From: Ochrobactrum sp. Q0168
GTDB taxonomy: Bacteria; Pseudomonadota; Alphaproteobacteria; Rhizobiales; Rhizobiaceae
Direction: 5' to 3'
Length of the DNA: 43,237 nt
Assembly (NCBI RefSeq): GCF_016427605.1
Contig: NZ_JAELXQ010000010.1
Span: 1 to 43,237, forward strand
Both the position numbers and the translations under genes were made by a program. Within the stretch, counting starts at the first letter, position 1; the number at the start of each line of letters is the position of its first letter. A model generated the notes under the pieces. It was not told where the DNA came from and did no database searches. It worked only from the letters and a program-made list of their open reading frames with translations. Positions 27,386 to 35,537 of the stretch are shown here, one piece after another.

Positions 27386-27757
27386 ATGATGCCAAGAATT
27401 GCATCGCTTGCATTCGTAACTCTCGTCGCCCTGACCCCTGCCGCAATAGCTCAGCAACAGGCACCGCAGCCTCCGGCCAATTCAGCACCTGCGACCCAGC
27501 AACCATCGACAGCGCCAACCATACAAACCGTATCGGTCGTTGACATCAAGGAACTCCCCGCCGAAAGTCAGAAGGAAGTCCAGGCTGTCGTTGAAAAGCG
27601 GAGTGCCGATGATCTTACCAAGCTACGAACATCCGTAAAAACATTCCCTCAGGCGCGCGAAGCGCTTCAACAAAAGGGCATGAACGAGCAGGATGTCATT
27701 GCAGCCAGTCTATCGGAAAATGGGGCTTTAACACTGATCACGAAGAAGGCGAGCTAG
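27386..27757 (+). CDS. Small exported protein of unknown function
   Basis: 123 residues from the ATG at 27386 (GGAAAGGAAAG upstream; the longer frame from 27323 lacks this and would bury the signal peptide). A Sec signal peptide (about 1-23, ending AIAQ) is followed by a Gln/Pro/Ala-rich linker (24-45) and a charged, mainly helical tail without Cys. I do not recognise the family. It is probably periplasmic. It stands alone between the regulator and a broken transporter gene. Confidence 0.7.
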   Translation: MMPRIASLAFVTLVALTPAAIAQQQAPQPPANSAPATQQPSTAPTIQTVSVVDIKELPAESQKEVQAVVEKRSADDLTKLRTSVKTFPQAREALQQKGMNEQDVIAASLSENGALTLITKKAS

Positions 27758-27840
27758 ACGACCGCGCTCACGCATCGCATCCTTTGATAAATACCCCGTT
27801 GAAAACATAAAGTCGGGCCGGAACGGTCCGATTTTCCAGA

Positions 27841-28131
27841 TCAAGCTTCACTAAAGCTGTCTCGAAGCGAGGCAATATCGTTATGATACTCAATATGGCC
27901 ATCACGGATGATAATACCGCAATCGCCGTACTGTATGATTTGCGATAGTGAATGCGAAACCATGATCCCCCGCGCATGTGAAATTTTGGCGTCAAGCGCG
28001 GCCTTGGATTTGGCTTTGAAACGTTCATCTCCCACGGCTATAATTTCATCAATCAGATAACAATCAAAGTCGATAGCAAGGCTCATACCAAAAGCCAAAC
28101 GAGCTTTCATCCCGCTGGAATAGGTTTTGAC
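27841..28131 (-). pseudogene. 3' fragment of a polysaccharide-export ABC ATPase gene (KpsT/Wzt type)
   Basis: The minus strand encodes TVKTYSSGMKARLAFGMSLA, then YLIDEIIAVGDERF and VSHSLSQI, the signature, Walker B and H-loop stretch of capsule or O-antigen exporter ATPases such as KpsT. The Walker A half is missing, and recognisable homology ends near 28131, about 30 bases from the start of the oppositely oriented membrane gene. The natural-looking C-terminus is kept. No partner permease or glycan genes are nearby, so this is a remnant of a lost or moved locus. A protein could start at the Met at 28110, but it would lack nucleotide binding. Confidence 0.8.
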
Positions 28132-28161
28132 GGTTGTTGCTGCAGCAGTTACACTGCAAAA

Positions 28162-29451
28162 ATGACGGTGTTTAAAGACATTGATGGCCTATTATCGCAG
28201 ACTGGTCGGCTATTGATCAGGTTTTGGCCGCAACTGCTTCTGATTGGCGCGATTGGATACATCGCGCGAGACTTATTGATGGGTGCAGCCGTTGCGACAG
28301 GTCTCAAGTTTCCTCTGGGCGGCATGGTGATACTGTCGCTGGTTGTTCTGATTAAACTCCTTGTCTTCATCACGATGTTTGCAGTTTTGCGACCCGGCCT
28401 GCCTGTACTGACAGCCTTGCGGGAAAATTCTGCTCCAGCAGCAAACGCTCAAAAGGACGATAAGCGCAGCGACCACTTACTCATAGTGACAGCCGCAGCC
28501 ATTCTGCCATTCTTTGCCTATTATGCCGCCTGGGGATTTCTGGGAGACACAATTCGCGAATATTCGAGACAGGCTTTTGATCGCGCGGCCTTTGGGGAAA
28601 AAATTCAGATATTTGATCTTGTACGATCCCGCAGTTTGATTGCGGCGATCTGCCTCTGCTGGTTCATACGTTGGATTGCGAAGAAAAGCGCGGACAAGAC
28701 GCAGTCACCGTGGCTTCGCCTGCTGATCGTAGCAGCTGACGCAAGCTGGATTTTCATCGGTCTTTACGCCCTCGACAAATGGAAAGACGATTTTATCGCG
28801 TGGTTAGGAGCCGGTTCGTTTCTCGAATATCTCGAAGCTCAGGCGACGTGGTTCTCAATACAGGCCTATGCGGCGGTTTCAAGTTCTGTCCCTGTTGAAT
28901 TTCGCGAACCGGATTTCATAGAACAGGCAAAGAACCTCTTCTTTTATGCATTGCTGCCACTGGTCTGGTTGGTGATGACATCCATTATCTATGGTTATGA
29001 TCTATCCGCAAAGCGGGCATCAGTCCCTCCTCTGCCGTCACGAGGGGCCACTTTAAGAGTTTGGTTAAAGGACTTCGCGGCTCACTATCTGGGCGGTTAT
29101 CGTTCGCGATATCGACCGGTCTGGACCTGCCTGAGACTTGTGTTTGGGGCCGGACTTGGAACCTTGCTGAGTTTCATTGTGTTTTACAAAGCAATCAGTT
29201 GGGCCGGTGCATGGATCTGGTATGCCATCACCCATAGCCTCGGCCCTTATGGCATCGAAACGTGGCAACGCATCTCCGATATTCTGGTCATCTTGATCGG
29301 GAGCCCGTCAGAACTTGATGGTGGAATCTTACTTGATGCGGTACGGGTTGCGCTTCTGGCAGGCGTGCTTGAATATTCAGTCGCAGGCGGGTTGTCGGGC
29401 ACTACTTCAAAATCACGCTCTGCTGTGGTTCGCCCTGCATCGCAATCTTGA
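28162..29451 (+). CDS. Polytopic membrane protein of unknown function
   Basis: 429 residues with about seven to eight hydrophobic spans, for example near residues 15-40, 48-72, 95-118, 150-168, 185-205, 255-280, 320-350 and 395-415. No family is recognised and no catalytic motif stands out. The N-terminal cytosolic start (MTVFKDIDGLLSQTGRLLIRFWP) precedes the first span. The 3' end overlaps the converging gene 29402-29944 by 50 bases. It may act with the three anchored proteins encoded opposite. The start is close to the break of the KpsT-like fragment, so its native promoter may have been altered; the ribosome site is weak. Confidence 0.75.
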   Translation: MTVFKDIDGLLSQTGRLLIRFWPQLLLIGAIGYIARDLLMGAAVATGLKFPLGGMVILSLVVLIKLLVFITMFAVLRPGLPVLTALRENSAPAANAQKDDKRSDHLLIVTAAAILPFFAYYAAWGFLGDTIREYSRQAFDRAAFGEKIQIFDLVRSRSLIAAICLCWFIRWIAKKSADKTQSPWLRLLIVAADASWIFIGLYALDKWKDDFIAWLGAGSFLEYLEAQATWFSIQAYAAVSSSVPVEFREPDFIEQAKNLFFYALLPLVWLVMTSIIYGYDLSAKRASVPPLPSRGATLRVWLKDFAAHYLGGYRSRYRPVWTCLRLVFGAGLGTLLSFIVFYKAISWAGAWIWYAITHSLGPYGIETWQRISDILVILIGSPSELDGGILLDAVRVALLAGVLEYSVAGGLSGTTSKSRSAVVRPASQS

Positions 29452-29944
29452 CTGTGAAATCCTTTGCAGCGGCGGGGACAAGAAACGTTTCGGCAATTTG
29501 CACGGTTCCCTTCTCCGCGCTTTGAATGAGATTAAGACAGTGCTGTTTTTCTGCCGCGTCCGGTTTCAACTTTTGCAAAATGCGATCCGTAAGAAAGGTC
29601 GGGCTCCAGCTTCGGTTTTGACTATCCGTCAGGGCAATAATGCAAGGCATTGCCTGCTTGAACCGATCAGGATCATCAATATTGAGTTCCAGTTCCGCCA
29701 CAATCATACTGGTCTGCGGCAGCTCGCCGGGAAGCGGCGTCAGCGCCAGAAGCTTCCAGTTCGCACCTGCATAGCCCGGCATTTCGCCGCGTTCGGCTAT
29801 TGTCGGTTGACGTAATTTCTTCTGCGCCCATTCTATATAGCCACCGCGTGAATGGACCAGAACCGCAAGCGGAATGAATAGCAACAGCAGTGCGAGGCTG
29901 ATCCAGAAATTTCTTTTCTCGCGCCGGGCTTGTTCCACCATCAT
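29402..29944 (-). CDS. Membrane-anchored protein of unknown function (third gene of operon)
   Basis: 180 residues from the ATG at 29944, chosen because GGAGG lies upstream and ATGA overlaps the preceding stop. One membrane span near the N-terminus (FWISLALLLLFIPLAVLVHS) is followed by an exported domain of about 145 residues with two Cys (MPCI, KQHCLN) that could form a disulfide. No known family is recognised. It overlaps the converging membrane protein gene by 50 bases at the 3' end. Confidence 0.7.
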   Translation of the reverse strand: MMVEQARREKRNFWISLALLLLFIPLAVLVHSRGGYIEWAQKKLRQPTIAERGEMPGYAGANWKLLALTPLPGELPQTSMIVAELELNIDDPDRFKQAMPCIIALTDSQNRSWSPTFLTDRILQKLKPDAAEKQHCLNLIQSAEKGTVQIAETFLVPAAAKDFTVKIAMQGEPQQSVILK

Positions 29945-30534
29945 TGCACCTCCAGCGCCCAAGGTTGAATGCGACCACCGCGCTTGATCAGGATCGCGGG
30001 ATGGGTGTGGCTTGCATCGAGAGAATTGATACGAATCTCGGCCTGCTGCGCGAGCGGAGTGATCAGGCTTTCTGCCACGAGAAGAGAGCCACCGTTGATT
30101 TCACGTTCCGGCAATTCGAATATGAGAAGAACGGGCCTCGGAATGCCCGGCTCCAGCCTTTCAGACCCAAGCAACCCCCACGCATTGGTGATCCGTTGGC
30201 TCATCGAATATTGCGCTCCACTCGGTCCCTGCCACAAGGCCGACATCAGATTGATACTCTCTTTGTCCGCTCTGGCCGCAGCTTCGAGCACCAGCCATTT
30301 ACCCGAGCTGGTGTAATTGCGATCAGTTCCGAAACTCGATGTAACCAGCTGATCTGCTATGTAGCTATCCGCAACACCTATGGTGAATTTGGCAGTTGAG
30401 AGCGGCTTTCCCTGTTCACCCTTCACTTTAACCATCGAAACGATATCACTGTAATATGGCGTCGAATGCTGCATGGCGTACAAGGCACCAACAGTAACGA
30501 CTACGGCAATGATGGTCAGCAGTATCCGTCTCAT
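29941..30534 (-). CDS. Membrane-anchored protein of unknown function (second gene of operon)
   Basis: 197 residues with an uncleaved-looking N-terminal anchor (MRRILLTIIAVVVTVGALYA) and an exported, mainly beta-like domain with no Cys. No family is recognised. It overlaps both neighbours by four bases (ATGA), so the three genes are a tight operon and probably form one envelope complex. Confidence 0.7.
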   Translation of the reverse strand: MRRILLTIIAVVVTVGALYAMQHSTPYYSDIVSMVKVKGEQGKPLSTAKFTIGVADSYIADQLVTSSFGTDRNYTSSGKWLVLEAAARADKESINLMSALWQGPSGAQYSMSQRITNAWGLLGSERLEPGIPRPVLLIFELPEREINGGSLLVAESLITPLAQQAEIRINSLDASHTHPAILIKRGGRIQPWALEVQ

Positions 30535-31127
30535 CCGCTGTCCCCGGGTGCAGCGTCGGTTACTTTCAGCTCGACGACGCCAACGGGATCGCGATCAAGC
30601 CAGTTGGATGCGCCATAGAGGTTATCGCGCTTTTTGTATATCTGGCTTCCGACTAATAGTCTTATTTCATCAGGCAACGTGACATTGGCTGGAACTTCCC
30701 AGGCAAGTGTCAGTTTTTCCGGCAGTCCTGGGTGGATCGCGCCGGCAACAAATTTGTCTCTGTCGAGATAGATCGTCGGATTAATCAACGCTGCTATCGG
30801 GGGATCAGGCATGAGCAATTTGATCGGGACAAATGCCGATTCCGCCGAGCGGTTATCCGCTTCAAAATCGATCAGAAGAAACTTTTTGGGTTCAATTGGC
30901 TGACGTCCAGTTGGGGGCGTATTGCTCAACCGCGCATCGAATACTGTGATATTCCATTGTCCGGTATCGATCGTTCCGCCTTCCGTGACGACCTGTAGCG
31001 GCTGCGGATTGGCGGCCTCATAGATGGCCGTCGCATAGGAGATTACACTCGCCAATGCGCTACCGACGCCCGCAATGATGATCGTGGCAAGACGCTGCCG
31101 GACCGTTTTTCGCTTTTCGTCCGCCAT
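30531..31127 (-). CDS. Membrane-anchored protein of unknown function (first gene of operon)
   Basis: 198 residues from the ATG at 31127, where GGGGAGGGTC gives a strong ribosome site; the longer frame from 31208 lacks one. A short cytosolic basic stretch (MADEKRKTVRQRL) precedes one span (about 14-38) and an exported domain of about 155 residues that looks beta-rich. No family is recognised. It starts the three-gene operon. Confidence 0.7.
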   Translation of the reverse strand: MADEKRKTVRQRLATIIIAGVGSALASVISYATAIYEAANPQPLQVVTEGGTIDTGQWNITVFDARLSNTPPTGRQPIEPKKFLLIDFEADNRSAESAFVPIKLLMPDPPIAALINPTIYLDRDKFVAGAIHPGLPEKLTLAWEVPANVTLPDEIRLLVGSQIYKKRDNLYGASNWLDRDPVGVVELKVTDAAPGDSG

Positions 31128-31203
31128 GACCCTCCCCGTCTTTGGCGTTTCAACGATTGTCCCGAGCCCGCTTATGCCCCCTATAGCATGATCCCTCCGT
31201 TTC

Positions 31204-31235
31204 GTCACCTCAAGCTACGTTGTCGCTTAAGGTGA
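31204..31235. terminator. Hairpin between the aldo/keto reductase and the anchored-protein operon
   Basis: GTCACCTCAAGC (31204-31215) pairs with GCTTAAGGTGAC (31224-31235) with a single mismatch and an eight-base loop. Neither side has a clean T tract, so termination is possible but unproved. It lies downstream of the reductase stop at 31273. Confidence 0.4.
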
Positions 31236-31272
31236 CATTTCATATGACCACTATGGAGCAGATAGCAGGGTC

Positions 31273-32313
31273 TCACCCGGCAATAAGAGGCGGATTGATC
31301 TGGGCAAAACCTGCCTGACGTTGGTAAGGAAAATGCGGATATGGTGCCGTAACTGCGCTGGCTGCATCGAGTGTTGCAATCTGCTGGGGAGACAATGACC
31401 AGCCAACTGCACCAAGATTCTGGCGCAATTGCTCTTCATTACGGGCCCCCACAATAACCGAAGCCACAGTCGGTCGCGACAATAGCCAGTTCAGCGCCAC
31501 TTGCGGTACCGTTTTGCCGGTTTCTCCCGCCACGGCATCCAATGCATCGACAACATTGAAAAGATGCTCCGTTTCCACGGGCGGGCCATAGCTCGCGGTC
31601 TCGTGGAGACGACTGCCTTCAGGCAGAGCTTCGCCCCGCCTGATTTTCCCCGTTAACCGGCCCCAGCCAAGTGGGCTCCAGACCAAAGCGCCCAGTCCCT
31701 GGTCGGCTCCAAGCGGCATCAGATCCCACTCGTAATCCCGACCGATCAATGAATAATAGACCTGATTGGCAATATAGCGCGGCCAGCCATAACGATCTGC
31801 AACAGCGAGCGCCTTCATGATCTGCCAACCGGAAAAATTCGATACGCCGACATAGCGGACCTTGCCAGCCCGCACGAGCATATCAAGCGTGGACAGGACT
31901 TCCTCCACGGGCGTATGCGCATCAAAAGCGTGAAGTTGCAGAAGATCGATGTAATCCGTACCGAGTCGTTTTAGCGCCTGTTCCACGGAACGGATCAGCC
32001 GAAATCGAGAGGAACCCGCATCATTGGGACCTTCTCCAATCGGCAGGCTCATCTTGGTTGAGATAATGACACTGTCGCGCCGTCCGCGGATTGCAGCGCC
32101 CAGAACTTCTTCCGAAGCGCCGTTCGAATAGACATCCGCTGTATCAAACAGGTTGACACCTGCTTCCAAACATATGTCGATGAGGCGGCGTGCCTCATTC
32201 ACATCTGTGTTTCCCCATGCGCCGAACAAGGGGCCTGTTCCACCAAACGTTCCCGCTCCAAAGCTCAAGGTTGATACTTTGAGGCCTGAACGTCCCAGAT
32301 AACGATACTCCAT
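31273..32313 (-). CDS. Aldo/keto reductase
   Basis: 346 residues of the NADPH-dependent aldo/keto reductase barrel. The catalytic tetrad is visible: Asp and Tyr in NLFDTADVYSNG, Lys in IISTKM and His in LLQLHAFD. The C-terminal NADP-binding block SVIVGARNEEQLRQNLGAV is intact. It reduces carbonyl groups; the natural substrate cannot be deduced. It is divergent from a LysR gene 126 bases away, which probably controls it. Confidence 0.88.
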   Translation of the reverse strand: MEYRYLGRSGLKVSTLSFGAGTFGGTGPLFGAWGNTDVNEARRLIDICLEAGVNLFDTADVYSNGASEEVLGAAIRGRRDSVIISTKMSLPIGEGPNDAGSSRFRLIRSVEQALKRLGTDYIDLLQLHAFDAHTPVEEVLSTLDMLVRAGKVRYVGVSNFSGWQIMKALAVADRYGWPRYIANQVYYSLIGRDYEWDLMPLGADQGLGALVWSPLGWGRLTGKIRRGEALPEGSRLHETASYGPPVETEHLFNVVDALDAVAGETGKTVPQVALNWLLSRPTVASVIVGARNEEQLRQNLGAVGWSLSPQQIATLDAASAVTAPYPHFPYQRQAGFAQINPPLIAG

Positions 32314-32410
32314 AAGGTATTGCCTTTCAAAACGATGGGGTAATGTGGCGCCCGCAACACTTGATGAATAAACAATAGACCGCCCTCGTCCTGTGATATA
32401 GATTGTAATA

Positions 32411-32429
32411 ATTCAAATCATTTGTGAAT
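32411..32429. promoter_or_regulatory. Imperfect palindrome in the reductase-LysR intergenic region
   Basis: ATTCAAATCATTTGTGAAT is an imperfect dyad in the 126-base gap between the divergent reductase and LysR genes, ending 10 bases before the LysR start codon. Its position fits an autoregulatory LysR site. Evidence is limited to symmetry. Confidence 0.3.
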
Positions 32430-32439
32430 TAAAAGACCA

Positions 32440-33345
32440 ATGGCTAGATCAGAGATCAACCGTTCTGGCGAGATGGAAGTCTTTGTCAGCGTAGTGGAAC
32501 AAGGTGGGTTTTCAGCTGCGGCCAGAGCTTGCCGAATGACGCCTTCCGCAGTGAGCAAGCTTGTCGCCCGATTGGAAGCGCGGCTTGGCGCACGCCTGAT
32601 CAATCGTTCGACGCGCGCGCTTCAGCTTACGCCTGAGGGATGTGCATTCTACGAGCGCGCAACCCGAATTCTTGTCGACATTGAAGACGCCGAACGTGTT
32701 GCAGGCGTCGGAGAAAGGCCCGTCGGGCGCATACGTTTCAGCACCAGTCCATCCTATGCAACGCATGTTCTGGCGCCGATTTTGCCCACATTTCTGGAAC
32801 TTTATCCGGACGTCACGCTTGATCTGACGCTGAGCGACACCGTTATCGATCTGCTGACCGAGAGGATTGATGTGGCAGTGCGGGCGGGACCACTGAAAAG
32901 CTCAAGTCTCGTCGCGCGCAAACTTGGTGAAACATCGCTGATCGTGGTTGGTGCACCTGCATATCTCGCCCGTTTCGGCACACCGCAAACGCTCGAAGAA
33001 CTCGCTTCGCACAATCGCATTGGTCTTGGATATATACGCACAACAGATGGTTGGCCGATGGTCCAAAACGGTGAGAACATCGTCGTTCCAACGGTCGGGC
33101 GCGTTCAGGCCAGTGATGGGGAAGCGGTACGGCGCCTGGCTCTCAGTGGAACAGGACTTGCACGTTTGACCGAATTCACTGTTCGCGACGATATCGCCGC
33201 TGGAAAGCTCGTGCCTGTTCTGGAACATTTAAACCCGCATGACCGGGAGGCGTTCCATGCTGTTTACATCGGTCAAGGTGGCCCGCTGCCATCAAGGGTC
33301 CGGGTACTTCTCGATTTTCTTGCTGAAAGAGGCCGCGTAACCTGA
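32440..33345 (+). CDS. LysR-family transcriptional regulator
   Basis: 301 residues, typical length. The N-terminal winged helix (about 10-70; FVSVVEQGGFSAAARACRMT, then SAVSKLVARLEARLGARL) is followed by a periplasmic-binding-like effector domain (about 95-295). Subgroup features (FSTSPSYATHVLAPILP, ERIDVAVRAGPL) match LysR proteins that sit beside reductases. It is divergent from the aldo/keto reductase and followed by a good terminator. The effector is unknown. Confidence 0.9.
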   Translation: MARSEINRSGEMEVFVSVVEQGGFSAAARACRMTPSAVSKLVARLEARLGARLINRSTRALQLTPEGCAFYERATRILVDIEDAERVAGVGERPVGRIRFSTSPSYATHVLAPILPTFLELYPDVTLDLTLSDTVIDLLTERIDVAVRAGPLKSSSLVARKLGETSLIVVGAPAYLARFGTPQTLEELASHNRIGLGYIRTTDGWPMVQNGENIVVPTVGRVQASDGEAVRRLALSGTGLARLTEFTVRDDIAAGKLVPVLEHLNPHDREAFHAVYIGQGGPLPSRVRVLLDFLAERGRVT

Positions 33346-33353
33346 CACGATTA

Positions 33354-33387
33354 GCCCCCGACAACTCTTCTGTCAGGGGCAGTTTTT
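33354..33387 (+). terminator. Rho-independent terminator of the LysR gene
   Basis: GCCCCCGACA (33354-33363) pairs with TGTCAGGGGC (33371-33380) with one mismatch and a seven-base loop, followed by AGTTTTT. It sits between the converging LysR and MFS genes. Confidence 0.8.
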
Positions 33388-33401
33388 GAAGTCAAACCGC
33401 T

Positions 33402-34634
33402 TTATTCGGCGGGTTGAGCCACACAATTGACATCCGAGCTCGATGTTGTCCGCTCACCAGACAAGGCTCGCTGTCCTAATCCGACGATCAGAACGGTTGT
33501 CACGGTTGCCACAATCGACACCCAAAAACCGTTCGCAGCGCCAAAATTGTCGACTACCCAGCCTGCAATAAACGCCCCGAGCGCCATGCCGATACCAATC
33601 CCCGTCATGACCCATGTGATCCCTTCGGTCAGCATGGTTTCTGGCACCCGGCGCTCGATGAGACCAAAAGCAGTGATGAAGGTGGGTGAAATGGCAACAC
33701 CGCTGACGAAGACGGCCAGAGCGAGCAAGGCAACCGACGAGCTGGCAAACAAAAGGGGTACCGCTGTAACGGCGAGTACACTGACCGCGATCAGCAGTTG
33801 TAGCGGTAACTGAATTCTTGGCTTAAGCGCACCGAGCGTCAGCCCGACAACAAAAGACCCGATGGCGTAGACACCAATCACCAGGCTTGCCATATTGGGC
33901 TGACCGAGCTCTCTGGTGATTGCCACAGCACTGACTTCCGCGGTCGCAAAGGTTGAGCCAACGAACACAAGAGCCAGCGTTATAATCTGAACAGAACGAA
34001 GCCGGATAGCTGAACGCTGCGGACCTGTTTGATCAGAAGCACGAACCTTCGGCTCTGTCGAACGCTGCGCAAGGAACGCAATAGTGCCTAGTGCGAGAAA
34101 AACCGTGCTGATCAGCATCCCGGCCTCTGGAAACAACGCGACAGCCAGGCCAACTGAGAGTGAAGCGCCAGCGATATAGACCAGCTCATCGGCTGCGGAT
34201 TCAAAGGCAAAGGCTGTGTTCAACTCTGGCCTTTCTCGAAAGATTTCCGTCCAGCGAGCCCTTACCATCGCAGGTATGCTTGGCATCGTTCCCGCCAGAA
34301 AGGCAGATGCAAACAGGGTCCAGTTTGGCCATTTCTGATTGGCGGCCAGAATGAGCGCTACAAATGCGACCACGGAAATGACAGTAAATGGCCCGACGAC
34401 CGCCCGCTGTCCGAATTTGTCGACGGCTCTTGAGATCTGTGGCGAGAGAAATGCGTTGGTCAGCGCGAATGTCGCCGAAACCGCGCCTCCAAGCCAATAT
34501 TCTCCATGCGTCAGAGACAACATCGCGACAATTCCAATTGGGGCCATTGCCATTGGAAGTCGTGCGAAGCCTGCTGCGCCTGAAAATCCAAGGGCACCCG
34601 GCGCTCGGAAAATCTCTCTATAAGGATTAGACAT
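33402..34634 (-). CDS. Major facilitator superfamily transporter
   Basis: 410 residues with about 12 membrane spans and the two-bundle MFS pattern. The loop motif after span 2 is degenerate (SRAVDKFGQRAVVGP, compare GxxxDrxGrR). No substrate motif is visible; control by a divergent TetR regulator suggests drug or toxic-compound efflux. AAGGAACACGTCC precedes the ATG at 34634. The spacer to the TetR gene holds three similar palindromes. Confidence 0.85.
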   Translation of the reverse strand: MSNPYREIFRAPGALGFSGAAGFARLPMAMAPIGIVAMLSLTHGEYWLGGAVSATFALTNAFLSPQISRAVDKFGQRAVVGPFTVISVVAFVALILAANQKWPNWTLFASAFLAGTMPSIPAMVRARWTEIFRERPELNTAFAFESAADELVYIAGASLSVGLAVALFPEAGMLISTVFLALGTIAFLAQRSTEPKVRASDQTGPQRSAIRLRSVQIITLALVFVGSTFATAEVSAVAITRELGQPNMASLVIGVYAIGSFVVGLTLGALKPRIQLPLQLLIAVSVLAVTAVPLLFASSSVALLALAVFVSGVAISPTFITAFGLIERRVPETMLTEGITWVMTGIGIGMALGAFIAGWVVDNFGAANGFWVSIVATVTTVLIVGLGQRALSGERTTSSSDVNCVAQPAE

Positions 34635-34669
34635 GGACGTGTTCCTTGATGATAAGGATTTACCACTTA

Positions 34670-34735
34670 CATACGTGGCGTATGCTAATTAATTAGTTGA
34701 TACACGGCGTATGTCAACTAATATACGCACCGTAT
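34670..34735. promoter_or_regulatory. Three candidate TetR operators between the MFS and tetR genes
   Basis: CATACG-TGG-CGTATG (34670-34684) is a perfect dyad. ATAC-N5-GTAT (34700-34712) and ATACG-CAC-CGTAT (34723-34735) are related dyads with the same 13-base half-site spacing. They fill the 119-base gap between the divergent MFS and TetR genes, as expected for a regulator controlling both. Confidence 0.65.
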
Positions 34736-34753
34736 GCGAAATTGGAGAATGAT

Positions 34754-35371
34754 ATGCGCAAACCCCGCAGCGAGATGATCGCGGAAACCCGGGCAAAATT
34801 ACTTGCAGCCGGGCGTCAGGCATTCGGAACGGTTGGCTATGCGGACGCTTCAATGGATGACTTCACAGGCGCAGCAGGTCTGACACGTGGCGCGCTGTAC
34901 CATCACTTCGGCGACAAGAAAGGGCTTCTGCAAGCTGTCATCAGCCAGATTGATGCCGAAATGACGGACAGACTTTGCGCAATTTCTTCGCAAGCTGAAA
35001 CGCCCTGGCAGGGCTTCGTTGACGAGAATGTTGCCTATGTCCAAATGGCTCTTGAGCCGGAAATCCAACGCATCATGTTCAGAGACGGGCCAGCGGTGCT
35101 TGGAGACCCATCCGGCTGGCCGAATGCCAATGGCTGTATTGCAACAGTTGCCCGCAGTCTCGCCGATCTGCAAAAAGCTGGCATTATTGTCGCTGTCGAC
35201 CCGGAAGCTGGCGCACGTCTCATCAATGCGGCAAGCAGCCGTGCAGCACAATGGATCGCCAATGCAGACGATCCGGAGGTCATATCGGAAAAAGCTGTCC
35301 AGACATTTCGTATTTTCCTTGAAGGGCTGCTTTTAAAAAAGGAAACAGCGGCGGCGCACTCCGAAGCCTGA
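34754..35371 (+). CDS. TetR-family transcriptional regulator
   Basis: 205 residues from the ATG at 34754 (GGAGAATGAT upstream; the earlier frame from 34697 would run through the operators). The N-terminal TetR helix-turn-helix (about 8-55) includes the usual DDFTGAAGLTRGALYHHFGDKKGL. The C-terminal ligand domain has one Cys (LCAIS) and a short charged tail. It probably represses the divergent MFS gene and itself. The inducer is unknown. Confidence 0.9.
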   Translation: MRKPRSEMIAETRAKLLAAGRQAFGTVGYADASMDDFTGAAGLTRGALYHHFGDKKGLLQAVISQIDAEMTDRLCAISSQAETPWQGFVDENVAYVQMALEPEIQRIMFRDGPAVLGDPSGWPNANGCIATVARSLADLQKAGIIVAVDPEAGARLINAASSRAAQWIANADDPEVISEKAVQTFRIFLEGLLLKKETAAAHSEA

Positions 35372-35453
35372 GATTGGTGCTGGCTTTTCCCCGTCTTTCG
35401 TAACGCTGTCGCCCACGCGGAAAATCCTTCCCCGAAGTAGTCTATAAAAAAGA

Positions 35454-35459
35454 TATAAT
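35454..35459 (+). promoter_or_regulatory. Possible -10 box upstream of the monooxygenase operon
   Basis: TATAAT lies 79 bases before the monooxygenase start in the 166-base gap after tetR. No convincing -35 box stands 17 bases upstream, so an activator-dependent promoter is plausible. Confidence 0.3.
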
Positions 35460-35537
35460 ATCTCCCCTCCTGCGTCGCTTGTGCGATGCTCCTCCTAAGA
35501 CGGTTTGTTTGCAGCAAATCATGAAACGGAGGCGCTC

